In this document: in pieces, positions 35,915-45,854 of the stretch
Layout of the letters: each line of letters starts with the position of its first letter
How positions within the stretch are numbered: position 1 is the stretch's first letter
Assembly: GCF_010729305.1 (NCBI RefSeq)
Contig: NZ_AP022574.1
Location: 4,588,001-4,652,000 of the forward strand
Direction of reading: 5' to 3'
From: Mycolicibacterium psychrotolerans
Lineage (GTDB): Bacteria > Actinomycetota > Actinomycetes > Mycobacteriales > Mycobacteriaceae
Length of the DNA stretch: 64,000 bases
Notes under the pieces: generated by a model
Told to the model about the DNA's origin: nothing
Database searches by the model: none
Seen by the model: the letters and a program-made list of their open reading frames with translations, nothing else
Translations under genes and position numbers: made by a program

Positions 35915-36862
35915 TCAGTACGACTGCCAGCCCGTGCTGCCGGCCCAGGGGCCGCCGTCGACGGTGACCCGGCCCGCGCCGGCTTCGCGTACCCGGCCGA
36001 TGATCCGCCAGCCCGGCGGCGGCTCAGCTGTGAACGTGGCCACCAACGCGTGATCCTCGCCACCGCCGAGCACCCACTGCAGGGCATCGACGCCTGCGAC
36101 GGCTGCGGCGGCTGCGACCGCCCCCACATCGGCGGCCAACCCGGCGAGGGCCACGTCGATGTGCACTGCCGACGCCGCCGCGATGTGCCCGAGGTCGGCG
36201 AGCAGACCGTCGGAGACATCGGTCATCGCGGTCGCGCCTGCCCGCGCGGCGATCGCTCCCTGCCCGTAAGGCGGCTCGGGCACCAGGTGGCGCCGTCGCA
36301 GAGGCTCGAAATCGTCGATTCCGTTGCGCCACAGGGCATATCCAGCAGCAGAACGGCCGAGGTCACCGGCGACCGCGACCACGTCGCCGGCCCCGGCTCC
36401 GCCGCGCAGCACCGGCGGACGCCCGCCGAGGTCGCCGAGCACGGTCACCGAGATCACCCACTGCGGGGCAGCCACCATGTCGCCGCCGACGATGCCGGCG
36501 CCCAACCGCGACGCCTCCTGCCACATGCCGTCGGCCAGTTCGACGGCCCGGGCGGTCTCGGTGTCGGGGGGTGCGCCGAATGCGACCACGAACGCGGTCG
36601 CGCTGCCGCCCATCGCCTCGATGTCGGCCGCATTCTGCGCGATGGCTTTCCGGCCGACATCCTGAGGTGCCGACCAGTCCAGCCGGAAGTGCCGCCCCTC
36701 GACCAGCATGTCGGTGCTCACCGCGACCCGGCCGTCCCCGGACGTGACGACGGCGGCGTCGTCGCCCGGCCCGACCGCCACGAACGGTGGCTGTCGCCGG
36801 CCGGCCACCAGACGGTCGATGACGGCGAACTCGCCCGCCTGCGCCAGCGTGCCGTCCGCCAT
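35915..36862 (-). CDS. thiL: Thiamine-monophosphate kinase
   Basis: ThiL phosphorylates thiamine monophosphate to the active diphosphate. The 315-residue protein has the PurM-like fold with VGPGDDAAVV, STDMLVEGRHF, GIVGGDMV, DVSDGLLADLGH and GGGEDHALVATF, the ATP/Mg and substrate-binding motifs. The ATG at 36862 is preceded by GAGGAG at nine bases; the longer open frame to 37237 runs through the divergent gene. Probably co-transcribed with ung. Confidence 0.95.
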   Translation of the reverse strand: MADGTLAQAGEFAVIDRLVAGRRQPPFVAVGPGDDAAVVTSGDGRVAVSTDMLVEGRHFRLDWSAPQDVGRKAIAQNAADIEAMGGSATAFVVAFGAPPDTETARAVELADGMWQEASRLGAGIVGGDMVAAPQWVISVTVLGDLGGRPPVLRGGAGAGDVVAVAGDLGRSAAGYALWRNGIDDFEPLRRRHLVPEPPYGQGAIAARAGATAMTDVSDGLLADLGHIAAASAVHIDVALAGLAADVGAVAAAAAVAGVDALQWVLGGGEDHALVATFTAEPPPGWRIIGRVREAGAGRVTVDGGPWAGSTGWQSY

Positions 36863-36967
36863 CGGTGTCACTCCTCGCATCGTCCGTGGCCTGAACGCTC
36901 GGCCCACCTGCGGTACGTTTGGTCCCTGCGGCGTGGAGTCTATGCAGCCAGACGGAGGGATTGCGGC

Positions 36968-37210
36968 GTGGTCGAGGCTTTCGTGCTCATCCAGACCGAG
37001 GTCGGCCGCGCCGAAGTCGTCGCCAAGCAGCTTGCCGGGCTTCCCGGCGTGCTCTCGTCGGAGTACGTGACCGGTCCCTACGACGTCGTGGTGCGGGCCG
37101 GCGCCGAGAGTCTGGCCGAGTTGCGGGCCACCGTGGTCCCCAGCGTGCAGCAGGTCTCGGGCATCACCCGGACGCTGACCTGCCCGATCGCCGAGGCGGC
37201 GCAGCCCTAG
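36968..37210 (+). CDS. Stand-alone Lrp/AsnC ligand-binding domain protein
   Basis: This 80-residue protein consists only of the Lrp/AsnC effector domain (RAM fold). The beta-alpha-beta pattern runs from VEAFVLIQTEVGRAEVVAKQL through GVLSSEYVTGPYDVVVRAGA, and no helix-turn-helix is present. Such proteins form decamers and bind amino acids. The GTG at 36968 has GGAGG about nine bases upstream. It is divergent from thiL and 10 bases ahead of the DUF3515 gene. Confidence 0.85.
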   Translation: MVEAFVLIQTEVGRAEVVAKQLAGLPGVLSSEYVTGPYDVVVRAGAESLAELRATVVPSVQQVSGITRTLTCPIAEAAQP

Positions 37211-37220
37211 AGTTGCCCGG

Positions 37221-37769
37221 GTGAAGAGCGAGACCAACGACGGGCCGCCTCGCGCCGTCCTCGTCGCGGCGATCGTGCTCGCCGTCGGCGCCGTGGTGGT
37301 GGTCCTCGTGGTCGCGGCGGTACTTCAGCGCACACCCGGGGCCGCACCCGTGGCGGTGTCGACCGTGCCGGCGCCCCGGGCCGAGAGCACCGAGTGCACC
37401 ACCCTGGTCGCGGCACTCCCCGACCGGCTCGGCGACTTCCGCCGCGCCCCGCTCGTCGACCCCGCACCGGCGGGGGCCGCGGCGTGGCAGCCCGAGGACG
37501 GGGGCGAGCCGCTCATCCTGCGCTGCGGGGTGGAGCGGCCGGCCGACTTCGTCGTCGGGGCACCCCTGCAGGTCGTCGACGCGGTGTCGTGGTTCCGCGT
37601 GCAGGACAGTGCCGGCGGCGACCGGGCCACCTGGTTTGCGGTGGACCGGCCGGTCTATGTGGCGCTGACCCTGCCGCCGGGCTCAGGACCCGACCCCATT
37701 CAGATGGTCTCGACGACGCTCGCGGAGAAGCTCCCCGCCACGGTGCCGGACCCGGCCCCGGTGGGCTGA
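37221..37769 (+). CDS. DUF3515 family membrane-anchored protein
   Basis: This is a 182-residue protein with an N-terminal transmembrane segment (AVLVAAIVLAVGAVVVVLVV) and an exported domain typical of DUF3515, an actinobacterial family of unknown function. Cysteines in STECTTLVAAL and LILRCGVERP may pair. The C-terminus ends near VSTTLAEKLPATVPDP. GTG start. It resembles the Rv2980 position upstream of the convergent ddl gene. Confidence 0.82.
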   Translation: MKSETNDGPPRAVLVAAIVLAVGAVVVVLVVAAVLQRTPGAAPVAVSTVPAPRAESTECTTLVAALPDRLGDFRRAPLVDPAPAGAAAWQPEDGGEPLILRCGVERPADFVVGAPLQVVDAVSWFRVQDSAGGDRATWFAVDRPVYVALTLPPGSGPDPIQMVSTTLAEKLPATVPDPAPVG

Positions 37770-37782
37770 CCCCCTGCTCTCT

Positions 37783-37824
37783 TTCGCCCAAACCAACGTT
37801 CGGGCGCATTTCTGCGAGTGGAAG
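37783..37824. repeat. Dispersed intergenic repeat, copy C (convergent DUF3515/ddl gap)
   Basis: The element shares the 25-base core including CGCCCAAACCAACGTTCGGG with copy A, then differs in four bases and resumes with GTGGAA. Like copy A it is placed between two converging genes. Confidence 0.6.
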
Positions 37825-37851
37825 ACGCCTTTTCGTCGACTTCGGCAGCGC

Positions 37852-38955
37852 TCAGCGCAGACCGGTGCCGCGGGCGACGGCTGTTTCCACCATCGTCGCG
37901 AGCAGGGTCGGGTAGTCGACGCCGCTCGCCGCCCACATGCGCGGATACATCGAGATCGTGGTGAACCCCGGCATCGTGTTGATCTCGTTGATGACGGGAC
38001 CGTCGTCGGTCAGGAAGAAGTCGACGCGGGCCAGCCCCTGGCAGTCGATGGCCTGGAACGCCCGGATCGACAGCCCGCGGATCTGCTCGGCGACGGCGTC
38101 GTCGACCTTGGCCGGCACGTCGAGCTCGGCGGCGTCGTCGAGGTATTTGGTTTCGAAGTCGTAGAACCCGTCCTCGCGCCCGCGCACACCCGCGACCCGG
38201 ATCTCCCCGACCGTGCTGGCCTCGAGGTGGCCGTCGGGGAACTCCAGCACACCGCACTCGAGCTCACGGCCGGCAACGGCCGCCTCCACGATGACCTTGG
38301 GGTCGTGCCGGCGGGCGGCGCCGATCGCCATGGGCAGCAGGTCCCAGCTGGTCACCCGGCTGACCCCGATCGACGAGCCGCCCCGCGCGGGTTTGACGAA
38401 CACGGGCAGGCCGAGCCGCTCCCGGTCCTCCAGGGACACCGTGGCGGTGCCGGGCCGCAGCACCACCTGATCGCCGATCGGCAGCCCGGCCACCGCCAGC
38501 AGCTTCTTCGTGAACTCCTTGTCCATCCCGACGGCGCTGGCCAGCACGCCGGCGCCGACGTAGGGCACCCCGGCGAGCTCGAGCAGGCCCTGGATGGTGC
38601 CGTCCTCGCCGTAGGGTCCGTGCAGGACGGGGAAGACGACGTCGACCGAGGCCAGGACGTCGCCGGCGGCGTCACCGAGCGAGAGCAGCTGGCCGCGCCG
38701 CGCCGGGTCGGCCGACAGCGCGAGTTCGGTGCCGGAGGATCCGGTGACGCTGGGCAGCGCGCCGTCGGTGATCGCCAGAGTCTCCGGCCGGCCGTCGGTG
38801 AGCACCCACGCGCCCTGCGGGGTGATGCCGACGGCGACCACCTCGAAACGCTGCGGGTCGAGGTTGCGCAGGATGCTGCCTGCGGAGACACACGAGATCG
38901 CGTGTTCGGAACTGCGTCCGCCGTAGACGACGGCGACGCGGGTGCGGGCAGTCAC
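37852..38955 (-). CDS. ddlA: D-alanine-D-alanine ligase
   Basis: This ATP-grasp enzyme makes the D-Ala-D-Ala dipeptide for peptidoglycan. The 367-residue protein has VVYGGRSSEHAISCVSAGSI at the N-terminus, the loop HGPYGEDGTIQGLLELAGVPYVG, the lysine-bearing VFVKPARGGSSIGVS and the metal site NEINTMPGFT. Cytoplasmic, and the target of D-cycloserine in mycobacteria. GTG start. The upstream PLP enzyme gene ends 12 bases before it. Confidence 0.97.
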   Translation of the reverse strand: MTARTRVAVVYGGRSSEHAISCVSAGSILRNLDPQRFEVVAVGITPQGAWVLTDGRPETLAITDGALPSVTGSSGTELALSADPARRGQLLSLGDAAGDVLASVDVVFPVLHGPYGEDGTIQGLLELAGVPYVGAGVLASAVGMDKEFTKKLLAVAGLPIGDQVVLRPGTATVSLEDRERLGLPVFVKPARGGSSIGVSRVTSWDLLPMAIGAARRHDPKVIVEAAVAGRELECGVLEFPDGHLEASTVGEIRVAGVRGREDGFYDFETKYLDDAAELDVPAKVDDAVAEQIRGLSIRAFQAIDCQGLARVDFFLTDDGPVINEINTMPGFTTISMYPRMWAASGVDYPTLLATMVETAVARGTGLR

Positions 38956-38967
38956 AACCTAGAGAGG

Positions 38968-40083
38968 CTACCGGCCGACCCCACCGAGAGCCGACTCGAT
39001 ATCGCTGACCAGGTCTTCGGTGTCCTCGATACCGCACGAGATGCGCGCGAACCCGGTCGGCACCGCGTCGCCCCACCGCGCCCTGCGGTCGACGGAGCTG
39101 TGCACGCCCCCGAAGCTGGTGGCTCCGACCAGCAGCGCGCTGCGGCGGACGAACTCGTGGACGGCATCGGCATCCGCCAGCTCGGCGGCGACGATCCCGC
39201 CGAAGCGGCGCATCTGCTGCGCCGCGACGGTGTGGGACGGGTCGTCGGGCAGCCCCGGGTAGCGGACCGCGGTGACAGCGGGATGCGAGCGCAGCATCAG
39301 CGCGACCGCTGCGGCGTTCTGGCACTGCCGCTCGAATCGCAAGCCGAACGTCGCGAGGCCCCGCAGCACCAGCCACGCCTCGAAGGCACCGAGGATGGCT
39401 CCGGACAGCAACCGCTCACGCTGGAGCCGGTCCAGCACGTCGGCGCGGTTGCCGGCGACGTAACCGGCGAGCAGATCGTGATGGCCCGCCAGCGCCTTGG
39501 TGGCGCTGCCGACCACGAAGTCGGCGCCCAGCGACAGCGGCTGCTGCCCCAGCGGCGTGGCCGTGGTGTTGTCGACGATCAGCACGGCGCCCCGCGGCCG
39601 GCACAGCATCGACAACCGGTGCAGGTCGACCACGTCCAGGCCCGGGTTCGACGGGGTCTCCGCGAACACCACATCCGCGTCGCGGGCGGCGTCGCACATG
39701 TCGGCGCAGCGCGCCTGCACCACCGTCACGCCGCGGGGTGCGAGGTACTCGGTGGCGTACGCGCGCACCTGGTAGTACCCGTCGGCCGGTACGACGAGCG
39801 TGCTTCCCGGTTCGGTGACCACGCGCAGCAGTGAGGTGATCGCGGCCATCCCGGACCCGAACACCGCTGCGGCCGTGGCGCCCTCGAGCTGAGCCAGGGC
39901 CGCCTCGAGATGCCGCCAGGTCGGGTTGTGCCGGCGACCGTAGCTGTCCAGCTCGTCGTCCTCGTCGGCCGACAGGTGATACGCCGCAGCAGGAATCGGC
40001 ACCGGCCCGAGGGACTCTCCCGGAACCCTTTCGGAGGCAACAGCTTTGAGGCTGCGAGTGGAATCCCCGTAGGAGCCGTTCAC
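38968..40083 (-). CDS. Cystathionine gamma-lyase/synthase-type PLP enzyme
   Basis: This is a 371-residue Cys/Met-metabolism PLP enzyme. The cofactor lysine is in FVVGSATKALAGHHDLLAG. VFGSGMAAITSLL and FAETPSNPGLDVVDL bind the phosphate and ring, and the C-terminus has ARISCGIEDTEDLVSDI. The family includes cystathionine gamma-lyase, gamma-synthase and beta-lyases, which sequence alone cannot separate here. The gene sits 4 bases after gpsA and 12 bases before ddlA. Not present in this position in M. tuberculosis as far as I recall. Confidence 0.88.
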   Translation of the reverse strand: MNGSYGDSTRSLKAVASERVPGESLGPVPIPAAAYHLSADEDDELDSYGRRHNPTWRHLEAALAQLEGATAAAVFGSGMAAITSLLRVVTEPGSTLVVPADGYYQVRAYATEYLAPRGVTVVQARCADMCDAARDADVVFAETPSNPGLDVVDLHRLSMLCRPRGAVLIVDNTTATPLGQQPLSLGADFVVGSATKALAGHHDLLAGYVAGNRADVLDRLQRERLLSGAILGAFEAWLVLRGLATFGLRFERQCQNAAAVALMLRSHPAVTAVRYPGLPDDPSHTVAAQQMRRFGGIVAAELADADAVHEFVRRSALLVGATSFGGVHSSVDRRARWGDAVPTGFARISCGIEDTEDLVSDIESALGGVGR

Positions 40084-40087
40084 CTGT

Positions 40088-41083
40088 TCACTCCGGCTTG
40101 GTGGTGCGGCCCAGCAACAGCGCCACCGCGTCGTCGACGGACAGGCCCTTGTGACAAACCCCGTGGACGGCCTCGGTCAGCGGCATCTCGACGTCGTAGC
40201 TCGTCGACAGCGCCAGCACCGAGGAGCAGGAGGTGACGCCCTCGGCGACGTGCCCGCCGGTGGCCGCCAGCGCGGCGGCCATCGTGCCGCCCTGACCGAG
40301 ACGTTCGCCGAACGACCGGTTGCGTGAGTGCGGCGACATACAGGTCGCGACGAGGTCGCCGATGCCCGCGAGCCCGGCGAGCGTTGCCGGCTTGGCGCCC
40401 AACGCGATTCCCAGTCGCATGATCTCGGCGAGTCCCCGGGTGATGATCGCGGCGGCGGTGTTCTCGCCGAGACCCGCGCCCGCGGCCATTCCGGAGGCGA
40501 GTGCGATGACGTTCTTGCACGCGCCCCCGATCTCCGCACCGATCACGTCGGAATTCGTGTACGGCCGGAAGTAGCCGGTGGCCAGCGCCCGCTGCAGGGC
40601 CACGGCGCGGCCGGAGTCGCTGCAGGCGATCACGGTGGCGGCGGGCTGCTCCGCGGCGATCTCGCTGGCGAGGTTCGGCCCGGTGACGACGGCGACGCGG
40701 GCCGGGTCGGCGCCGGTCACCTGCACGATGACCTGGCTCATGCGCATCAGCGTGTCCAGTTCGATGCCCTTGGCCAGGCTGACCAGAGTGGCGTCGGGCC
40801 CCAGAGTGGCCTTCCATTCGGTCAGATTGGCCCGCAGGGTCTGCGACGGCACGGCCAGCAGCACCGTGCAGGCACCGTGCAGCGCCTCGGCCCCATCGCT
40901 GGTGGCCCGGATCGAGTCGGGAAGTGCGACGTCGAGGTATCCGGGATTGCGGTGGGTCCGGTTGATCTCCTCGGCCAACTCCGGCCGGCGCGCCCACAGC
41001 GTGACGCTGTTACCGGCGTCAGCCAGCACCTTGGCCAGCGCTGTACCCCACGCGCCCGCACCCATTACCGCCGCCTCGACCAC
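40088..41083 (-). CDS. gpsA: Glycerol-3-phosphate dehydrogenase [NAD(P)+]
   Basis: GpsA reduces dihydroxyacetone phosphate to sn-glycerol 3-phosphate for phospholipid synthesis. The 331-residue protein shows VMGAGAWGTALAKVLADAG (dinucleotide fold), VTGPNLASEIA, the catalytic lysine in GGACKNVIALASG, and GIGDLVATCMSPHSRNR. GTG start. The cystathionine-type gene follows after 4 bases. It is divergent from fbiD. Confidence 0.97.
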   Translation of the reverse strand: MVEAAVMGAGAWGTALAKVLADAGNSVTLWARRPELAEEINRTHRNPGYLDVALPDSIRATSDGAEALHGACTVLLAVPSQTLRANLTEWKATLGPDATLVSLAKGIELDTLMRMSQVIVQVTGADPARVAVVTGPNLASEIAAEQPAATVIACSDSGRAVALQRALATGYFRPYTNSDVIGAEIGGACKNVIALASGMAAGAGLGENTAAAIITRGLAEIMRLGIALGAKPATLAGLAGIGDLVATCMSPHSRNRSFGERLGQGGTMAAALAATGGHVAEGVTSCSSVLALSTSYDVEMPLTEAVHGVCHKGLSVDDAVALLLGRTTKPE

Positions 41084-41127
41084 GGCTTCAGACTAGTCGG
41101 GAATAACGGACTGGCAGGATGACGCTC

Positions 41128-41841
41128 GTGAGCGGCATGGACACCTTCGCGGCCGCCCGACCGCGGCCACCGGACGCCGACGTCACCCTCGTGATCGCGG
41201 TGAAGCGTCTCGCCGCGGCCAAGACACGGTTGGCACCGGCGTTCTCCTCGGCGACGCGAGGCGGTGTCGTGCTGGCGATGCTCGTCGACACGATCGCCGC
41301 CGCGGCGGCCGTCGATGCGGTGCGGTCGGTGATCGTGGTGACTCCCGACGCCGACGCCGCGGCGGCGGCCGGCCGGCTCGGGGCCCTGACGCTCGCCGAC
41401 CCGACACCCGAGGGCCATCCCGACCCGCTGAACAATGCGCTTGCCGCGGCGGAGGCGATGGCCCGCCGCGACACCGCCAATGTCGTTGCGCTGCAGGGAG
41501 ATCTACCGGCACTTCGCACCGAGGAAGTCGCAGAGGCGATCGCCGTGGCGCGTCAGCACCCGCGCAGCTTCGTCGCCGACCGGCACGGCAGCGGGACGGC
41601 GGCGCTGTTGTCCTTCGGGGTGCCGCTGGCTCCGCTGTTCGGCCCAGATTCGGCCGCGCGGCACCGCCGTTCGGGCGCCGTCGAGTTGACCGGCGGATGG
41701 CCCGGGCTGCGCTGCGACATCGACACCGCCGACGATCTGCGGGCCGCTCAGCACCTCGGGGTCGGCACGGCGACCTCGCAGGCGATCGGCGCGCTGCGCC
41801 GAGGTGGCCGCCCGACTGGTAGCCGCAGCGCCCGTCGATAG
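41128..41841 (+). CDS. fbiD: Phosphoenolpyruvate guanylyltransferase FbiD (F420 synthesis)
   Basis: FbiD makes enolpyruvyl-diphospho-5'-guanosine for dehydro-F420 synthesis. The 237-residue protein has the nucleotidyltransferase start TLVIAVKRLAAAKTRLAPAF, DPTPEGHPDPLNNAL, LQGDLPALR (metal Asp) and SFVADRHGSGTAALL, and ends with LRCDIDTADDLRAA. I prefer GTG 41128 (VSGMDTF) over ATG 41119 because AGGA is eight bases upstream and the Met-Ser-Gly start matches the M. tuberculosis protein from memory. It is followed by ppk1 after 14 bases. Confidence 0.93.
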   Translation: MSGMDTFAAARPRPPDADVTLVIAVKRLAAAKTRLAPAFSSATRGGVVLAMLVDTIAAAAAVDAVRSVIVVTPDADAAAAAGRLGALTLADPTPEGHPDPLNNALAAAEAMARRDTANVVALQGDLPALRTEEVAEAIAVARQHPRSFVADRHGSGTAALLSFGVPLAPLFGPDSAARHRRSGAVELTGGWPGLRCDIDTADDLRAAQHLGVGTATSQAIGALRRGGRPTGSRSARR

Positions 41842-41855
41842 GGAATCATCGGGGC

Positions 41856-44018
41856 ATGACCGAAGCGCAGACCCGACCGGACGACGCCGACACCACGACG
41901 ACGGTGGGCGCGTCCGACGCGGCGCCCGAGGCTCCCCCGGCGGCGACCTCGCCGACGGTCGACAATCCGCTGCCCGAGGACCGCTACCTCAACCGTGAGC
42001 TGAGCTGGCTCGACTTCAACGCCCGGGTCCTCGCCCTGGCGGCCGATCCGTCGCTGCCGCTGCTGGAACGCGCGAAGTTCCTGGCGATCTTCGCCTCCAA
42101 TCTCGACGAGTTCTACATGGTGCGGGTCGCCGGCCTCAAACGGCGCGACGAGATGGGGCTGTCCGTCCGCTCGGCCGACGGCCTGTCCCCGCGGGAACAA
42201 CTGCGACGGATCAGCGAGCGCACGCAGCAACTCGCGAGCCGGCATGCGCACGTGTTCCTCGACGCGGTGCGCCCGGCGCTGGCCGACGAAGGCATCGTCA
42301 TCGTCACGTGGGCCGAACTCGACGACGCCGAACGCGGCCGGCTCTCCACGTACTTCCACGAGCAGGTGTTCCCCGTCCTGACTCCCCTGGCCGTCGACCC
42401 GGCCCACCCGTTCCCGTTCGTCAGCGGTCTGAGCCTCAACCTGGCCATCACCGTCAAGCACCCCGACGGCGGTCAGCACTTCGCCCGAATCAAGGTGCCC
42501 GACAACGTGGACCGCTTCGTCGAACTGCCGGTGCGGGAGGGCAGCAACGACGTCGCGCGGTTCCTGCCGATGGAGGATTTCATCGCCGCGTTCCTCCCGG
42601 TGCTGTTCCCGGGGCTGGAGATCGTCGAGCACCACGCCTTCCGGATCACCCGCAACGCCGATTTCGAAGTCGAGGAGGACCGCGACGAGGATCTGCTCAA
42701 GGCACTCGAACGCGAGCTGGCCCGGCGCCGGTTCGGCTCCCCGGTGCGGCTGGAAGTCTCCGACGACATGACCGAGGGGATGCTGGAACTGCTGCTGCGC
42801 GAGCTCGACGTCGCCCCGGGCGACGTGGTGGAAGTTCCGGGGCTGCTGGATCTCTCGTCGCTGTGGCAGGTCTACGGCGTCGATCGGCCCGCGCTGAAGG
42901 ATCGGCCGTTCGTGCCGGCCACGCCGCCGGCCTTCGGCGAGCGCGAAACCCCCAAGAGCATCTTCTCGACGCTGCGCGACGGCGACGTCCTCGTCCACCA
43001 TCCCTATGACTCGTTCTCCACCACGGTGCAACGCTTCATCGAGCAGGCGGCCGCGGATCCCAACGTGCTGGCCATCAAGCAGACGCTGTACCGCACGTCG
43101 GGCGACTCACCGATCGTCAACGCGTTGATCGACGCGGCCGAGGCAGGCAAGCAGGTCGTCGCGCTCGTCGAGATCAAGGCCAGATTCGACGAGCAGGCGA
43201 ACATCAAATGGGCGCGCGCACTCGAACAGGCCGGCGTGCATGTGGTCTACGGCCTCATCGGGTTGAAGACCCACTGCAAGACGTGTCTGGTGGTGCGCCG
43301 TGAGGGTTCGATGATCCGGCGCTACTGCCACATCGGCACCGGCAACTACAATCCGAAGACGGCGCGACTGTACGAGGACGTGGGTCTGCTCACCGCCGCG
43401 CCCGACATCGGCGCCGACCTCACCGATCTGTTCAACTCGTTGACGGGCTACTCGCGCAAGGAGTCCTACCGCAATCTGCTCGTCGCCCCCTACGGGGTGC
43501 GCCGGGGCATCGTCGAGCGGATCGACCGGGAGATCGCCGCGACCCGCGAGGGTGCCGAAGGCCGGATCCGACTGAAGGCCAACGCGTTGGTCGACGAGCA
43601 GGTCATCGACGCGCTGTACCGGGCGTCGCAGGCCGGCGTCCGGGTCGAGGTGGTGGTGCGCGGAATCTGCGCGCTGCGCCCCGGCGGTGAGGGGTTCTCC
43701 GAGAACATCACCGTGCGCTCGATCCTCGGCCGCTTCCTCGAACATTCACGGATCATTCACTTCCGCGCCATCGACGAATACTGGATCGGCAGCGCCGACA
43801 TGATGCATCGTAATCTCGACCGGCGCGTGGAGGTCATGGCTCAGGTCAAGGATCCGCGGCTGACGGCACAGCTCAACGACATCTTCGAATCGGCGCTCGA
43901 CCCGGGTACGCGCTGTTGGGAACTCGGTGAGGACGGGCACTGGACCGCATTGCCTCAGGAGGGACAGACCGTGCGCGATCATCAGGTGTCGATGATGGAA
44001 AGCCACCGCCATCCCTAG
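41856..44018 (+). CDS. ppk1: Polyphosphate kinase 1
   Basis: PPK1 polymerises the gamma-phosphate of ATP into polyphosphate. The 720-residue chain has a low-complexity N-terminus (1-45), then NRELSWLDFNARVLALA, FASNLDEFYMVRVAGLK, YDSFSTTVQRFIEQAA, AIKQTLYRTSGDSPIV and RYCHIGTGNYNPKTARLYED (phosphorylated histidine). The second HKD-like segment is NLDRRVEVMAQV. Length is normal for actinobacteria. ATG start. Its stop lies within the probable 5' end of mutT1. Confidence 0.97.
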   Translation: MTEAQTRPDDADTTTTVGASDAAPEAPPAATSPTVDNPLPEDRYLNRELSWLDFNARVLALAADPSLPLLERAKFLAIFASNLDEFYMVRVAGLKRRDEMGLSVRSADGLSPREQLRRISERTQQLASRHAHVFLDAVRPALADEGIVIVTWAELDDAERGRLSTYFHEQVFPVLTPLAVDPAHPFPFVSGLSLNLAITVKHPDGGQHFARIKVPDNVDRFVELPVREGSNDVARFLPMEDFIAAFLPVLFPGLEIVEHHAFRITRNADFEVEEDRDEDLLKALERELARRRFGSPVRLEVSDDMTEGMLELLLRELDVAPGDVVEVPGLLDLSSLWQVYGVDRPALKDRPFVPATPPAFGERETPKSIFSTLRDGDVLVHHPYDSFSTTVQRFIEQAAADPNVLAIKQTLYRTSGDSPIVNALIDAAEAGKQVVALVEIKARFDEQANIKWARALEQAGVHVVYGLIGLKTHCKTCLVVRREGSMIRRYCHIGTGNYNPKTARLYEDVGLLTAAPDIGADLTDLFNSLTGYSRKESYRNLLVAPYGVRRGIVERIDREIAATREGAEGRIRLKANALVDEQVIDALYRASQAGVRVEVVVRGICALRPGGEGFSENITVRSILGRFLEHSRIIHFRAIDEYWIGSADMMHRNLDRRVEVMAQVKDPRLTAQLNDIFESALDPGTRCWELGEDGHWTALPQEGQTVRDHQVSMMESHRHP

Positions 44019-44913
44019 TAAGACTGAACCGATCCTCGCCGCGGGTGCCGTGCTGTGGCGGCCGCAAGAAGGTACGGGCACCCCGGAGATCGCGGTCGTG
44101 CACCGCCCCCGCTACGACGACTGGTCGCTGCCCAAGGGCAAGCTCGACCCCGGTGAGACGGCCCCTGTCGCCGCGGCGCGCGAGATCGCCGAGGAGACCG
44201 GCTTCCGCGCCCACCTCGGTCGCCGGCTGCCTTCGGTGAGCTATTCGGTCGACGGCACCCCCAAGAAGGTGCGGTACTGGGTGGCCCGCTGCGTCGGCGG
44301 CGAATTCACGCCCAACGACGAAGTGGACGAGCTGAAGTGGTTGCCGGTCGAGCAGGCGATGACGCAGTTGGAGTACGCGCTCGACCGCAAGGTGCTGCGC
44401 CGTTTCACGGCTCTGCCCGCCGACACCACGACGGTCCTGATCGTGCGGCACGCCACCGCTGGCAGCAAGTCCCGGTATTCCGGTGACGACCGAAAGCGCC
44501 CGCTGGACAAGCACGGCCGGGCTCAGGCCGAGGCGTTGGTGAGCCAACTCCTCGCGTTCGGTGCCGGTGACCTGTTCGCCGCCGACCGCGTGCGCTGCCA
44601 GCAGACGCTGGACCCGCTGGCCGAGGAACTCGGAGCGCCGGTCCACACCGAGTCCGCATTGACCGCAGAGGCGTACGCCGACAACCGCAAGAAGGCCCGG
44701 CAGCGGATCCTCGAGATCGCCGCGACCGCCGCCCGCCCGGTGATCTGCACGCAGGGGGAGGTCATTCCGGACCTCATCGCCTGGTGGTGCGAGCGCGACG
44801 GCGTCCGGCCGGACAAGTCACGCAACCGCAAGGGCAGCACGTGGGTGCTGACGCTGGTCGGCGGCCGACTCGCGTGCGCCGACCACATCAGTTCGCCGCT
44901 GGCCGCGAAGTAG
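44011..44913 (+). CDS. mutT1: MutT1: Nudix hydrolase fused to histidine phosphatase domain (start uncertain)
   Basis: MutT1 removes oxidised nucleotides (8-oxo-dGTP and diadenosine polyphosphates). The N-terminal Nudix box GKLDPGETAPVAAAREIAEE is complete, and the C-terminal domain (about 140-300) has the phosphohistidine motif LIVRHATAGSK. The frame is conserved upstream of the first canonical start GTG 44050 (TEPILAAGAVLWRP matches the family). The only initiator-like codon before the in-frame stop is ATC at 44011, overlapping the end of ppk1. The annotated start is therefore tentative, and 44050 is the minimal gene. Product about 300 residues. Confidence 0.9.
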   Translation: MPSKTEPILAAGAVLWRPQEGTGTPEIAVVHRPRYDDWSLPKGKLDPGETAPVAAAREIAEETGFRAHLGRRLPSVSYSVDGTPKKVRYWVARCVGGEFTPNDEVDELKWLPVEQAMTQLEYALDRKVLRRFTALPADTTTVLIVRHATAGSKSRYSGDDRKRPLDKHGRAQAEALVSQLLAFGAGDLFAADRVRCQQTLDPLAEELGAPVHTESALTAEAYADNRKKARQRILEIAATAARPVICTQGEVIPDLIAWWCERDGVRPDKSRNRKGSTWVLTLVGGRLACADHISSPLAAK

Positions 44914-44966
44914 TACCGCCGCACCAGAATTCGGTGCCGCCCCGAGGCGTGACCACACATACGAAA

Positions 44967-44993
44967 ACGCCGCGGGTACCGGACCCGCGGCGT
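44967..44993. terminator. Bidirectional intrinsic terminator between mutT1 and hupB
   Basis: An 11-base stem (ACGCCGCGGGT with its complement) encloses a five-base loop. On the minus strand it is followed by TTTTCG, so it should end hupB transcription; on the plus strand a shorter TCTT follows for mutT1. Confidence 0.8.
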
Positions 44994-45008
44994 CTTCGGT
45001 GAAACGGA

Positions 45009-45680
<672 letters not shown>

Positions 45681-45854
45681 GCAAAACCTCCGGGAACCAG
45701 TGGTCCTCCTTGGACCGACTAGAGGACACGGTAAACCCAATCGCTGCTGATTTCCAAGAGCCACGCGCAATTTCAGGGCGCGCCAGCGAACTTTTTTCAA
45801 TCCGCTTGGCTCCCTTCGGGTCCTACCGGACGGGCCCAAAAGCGGATCGCAGCG

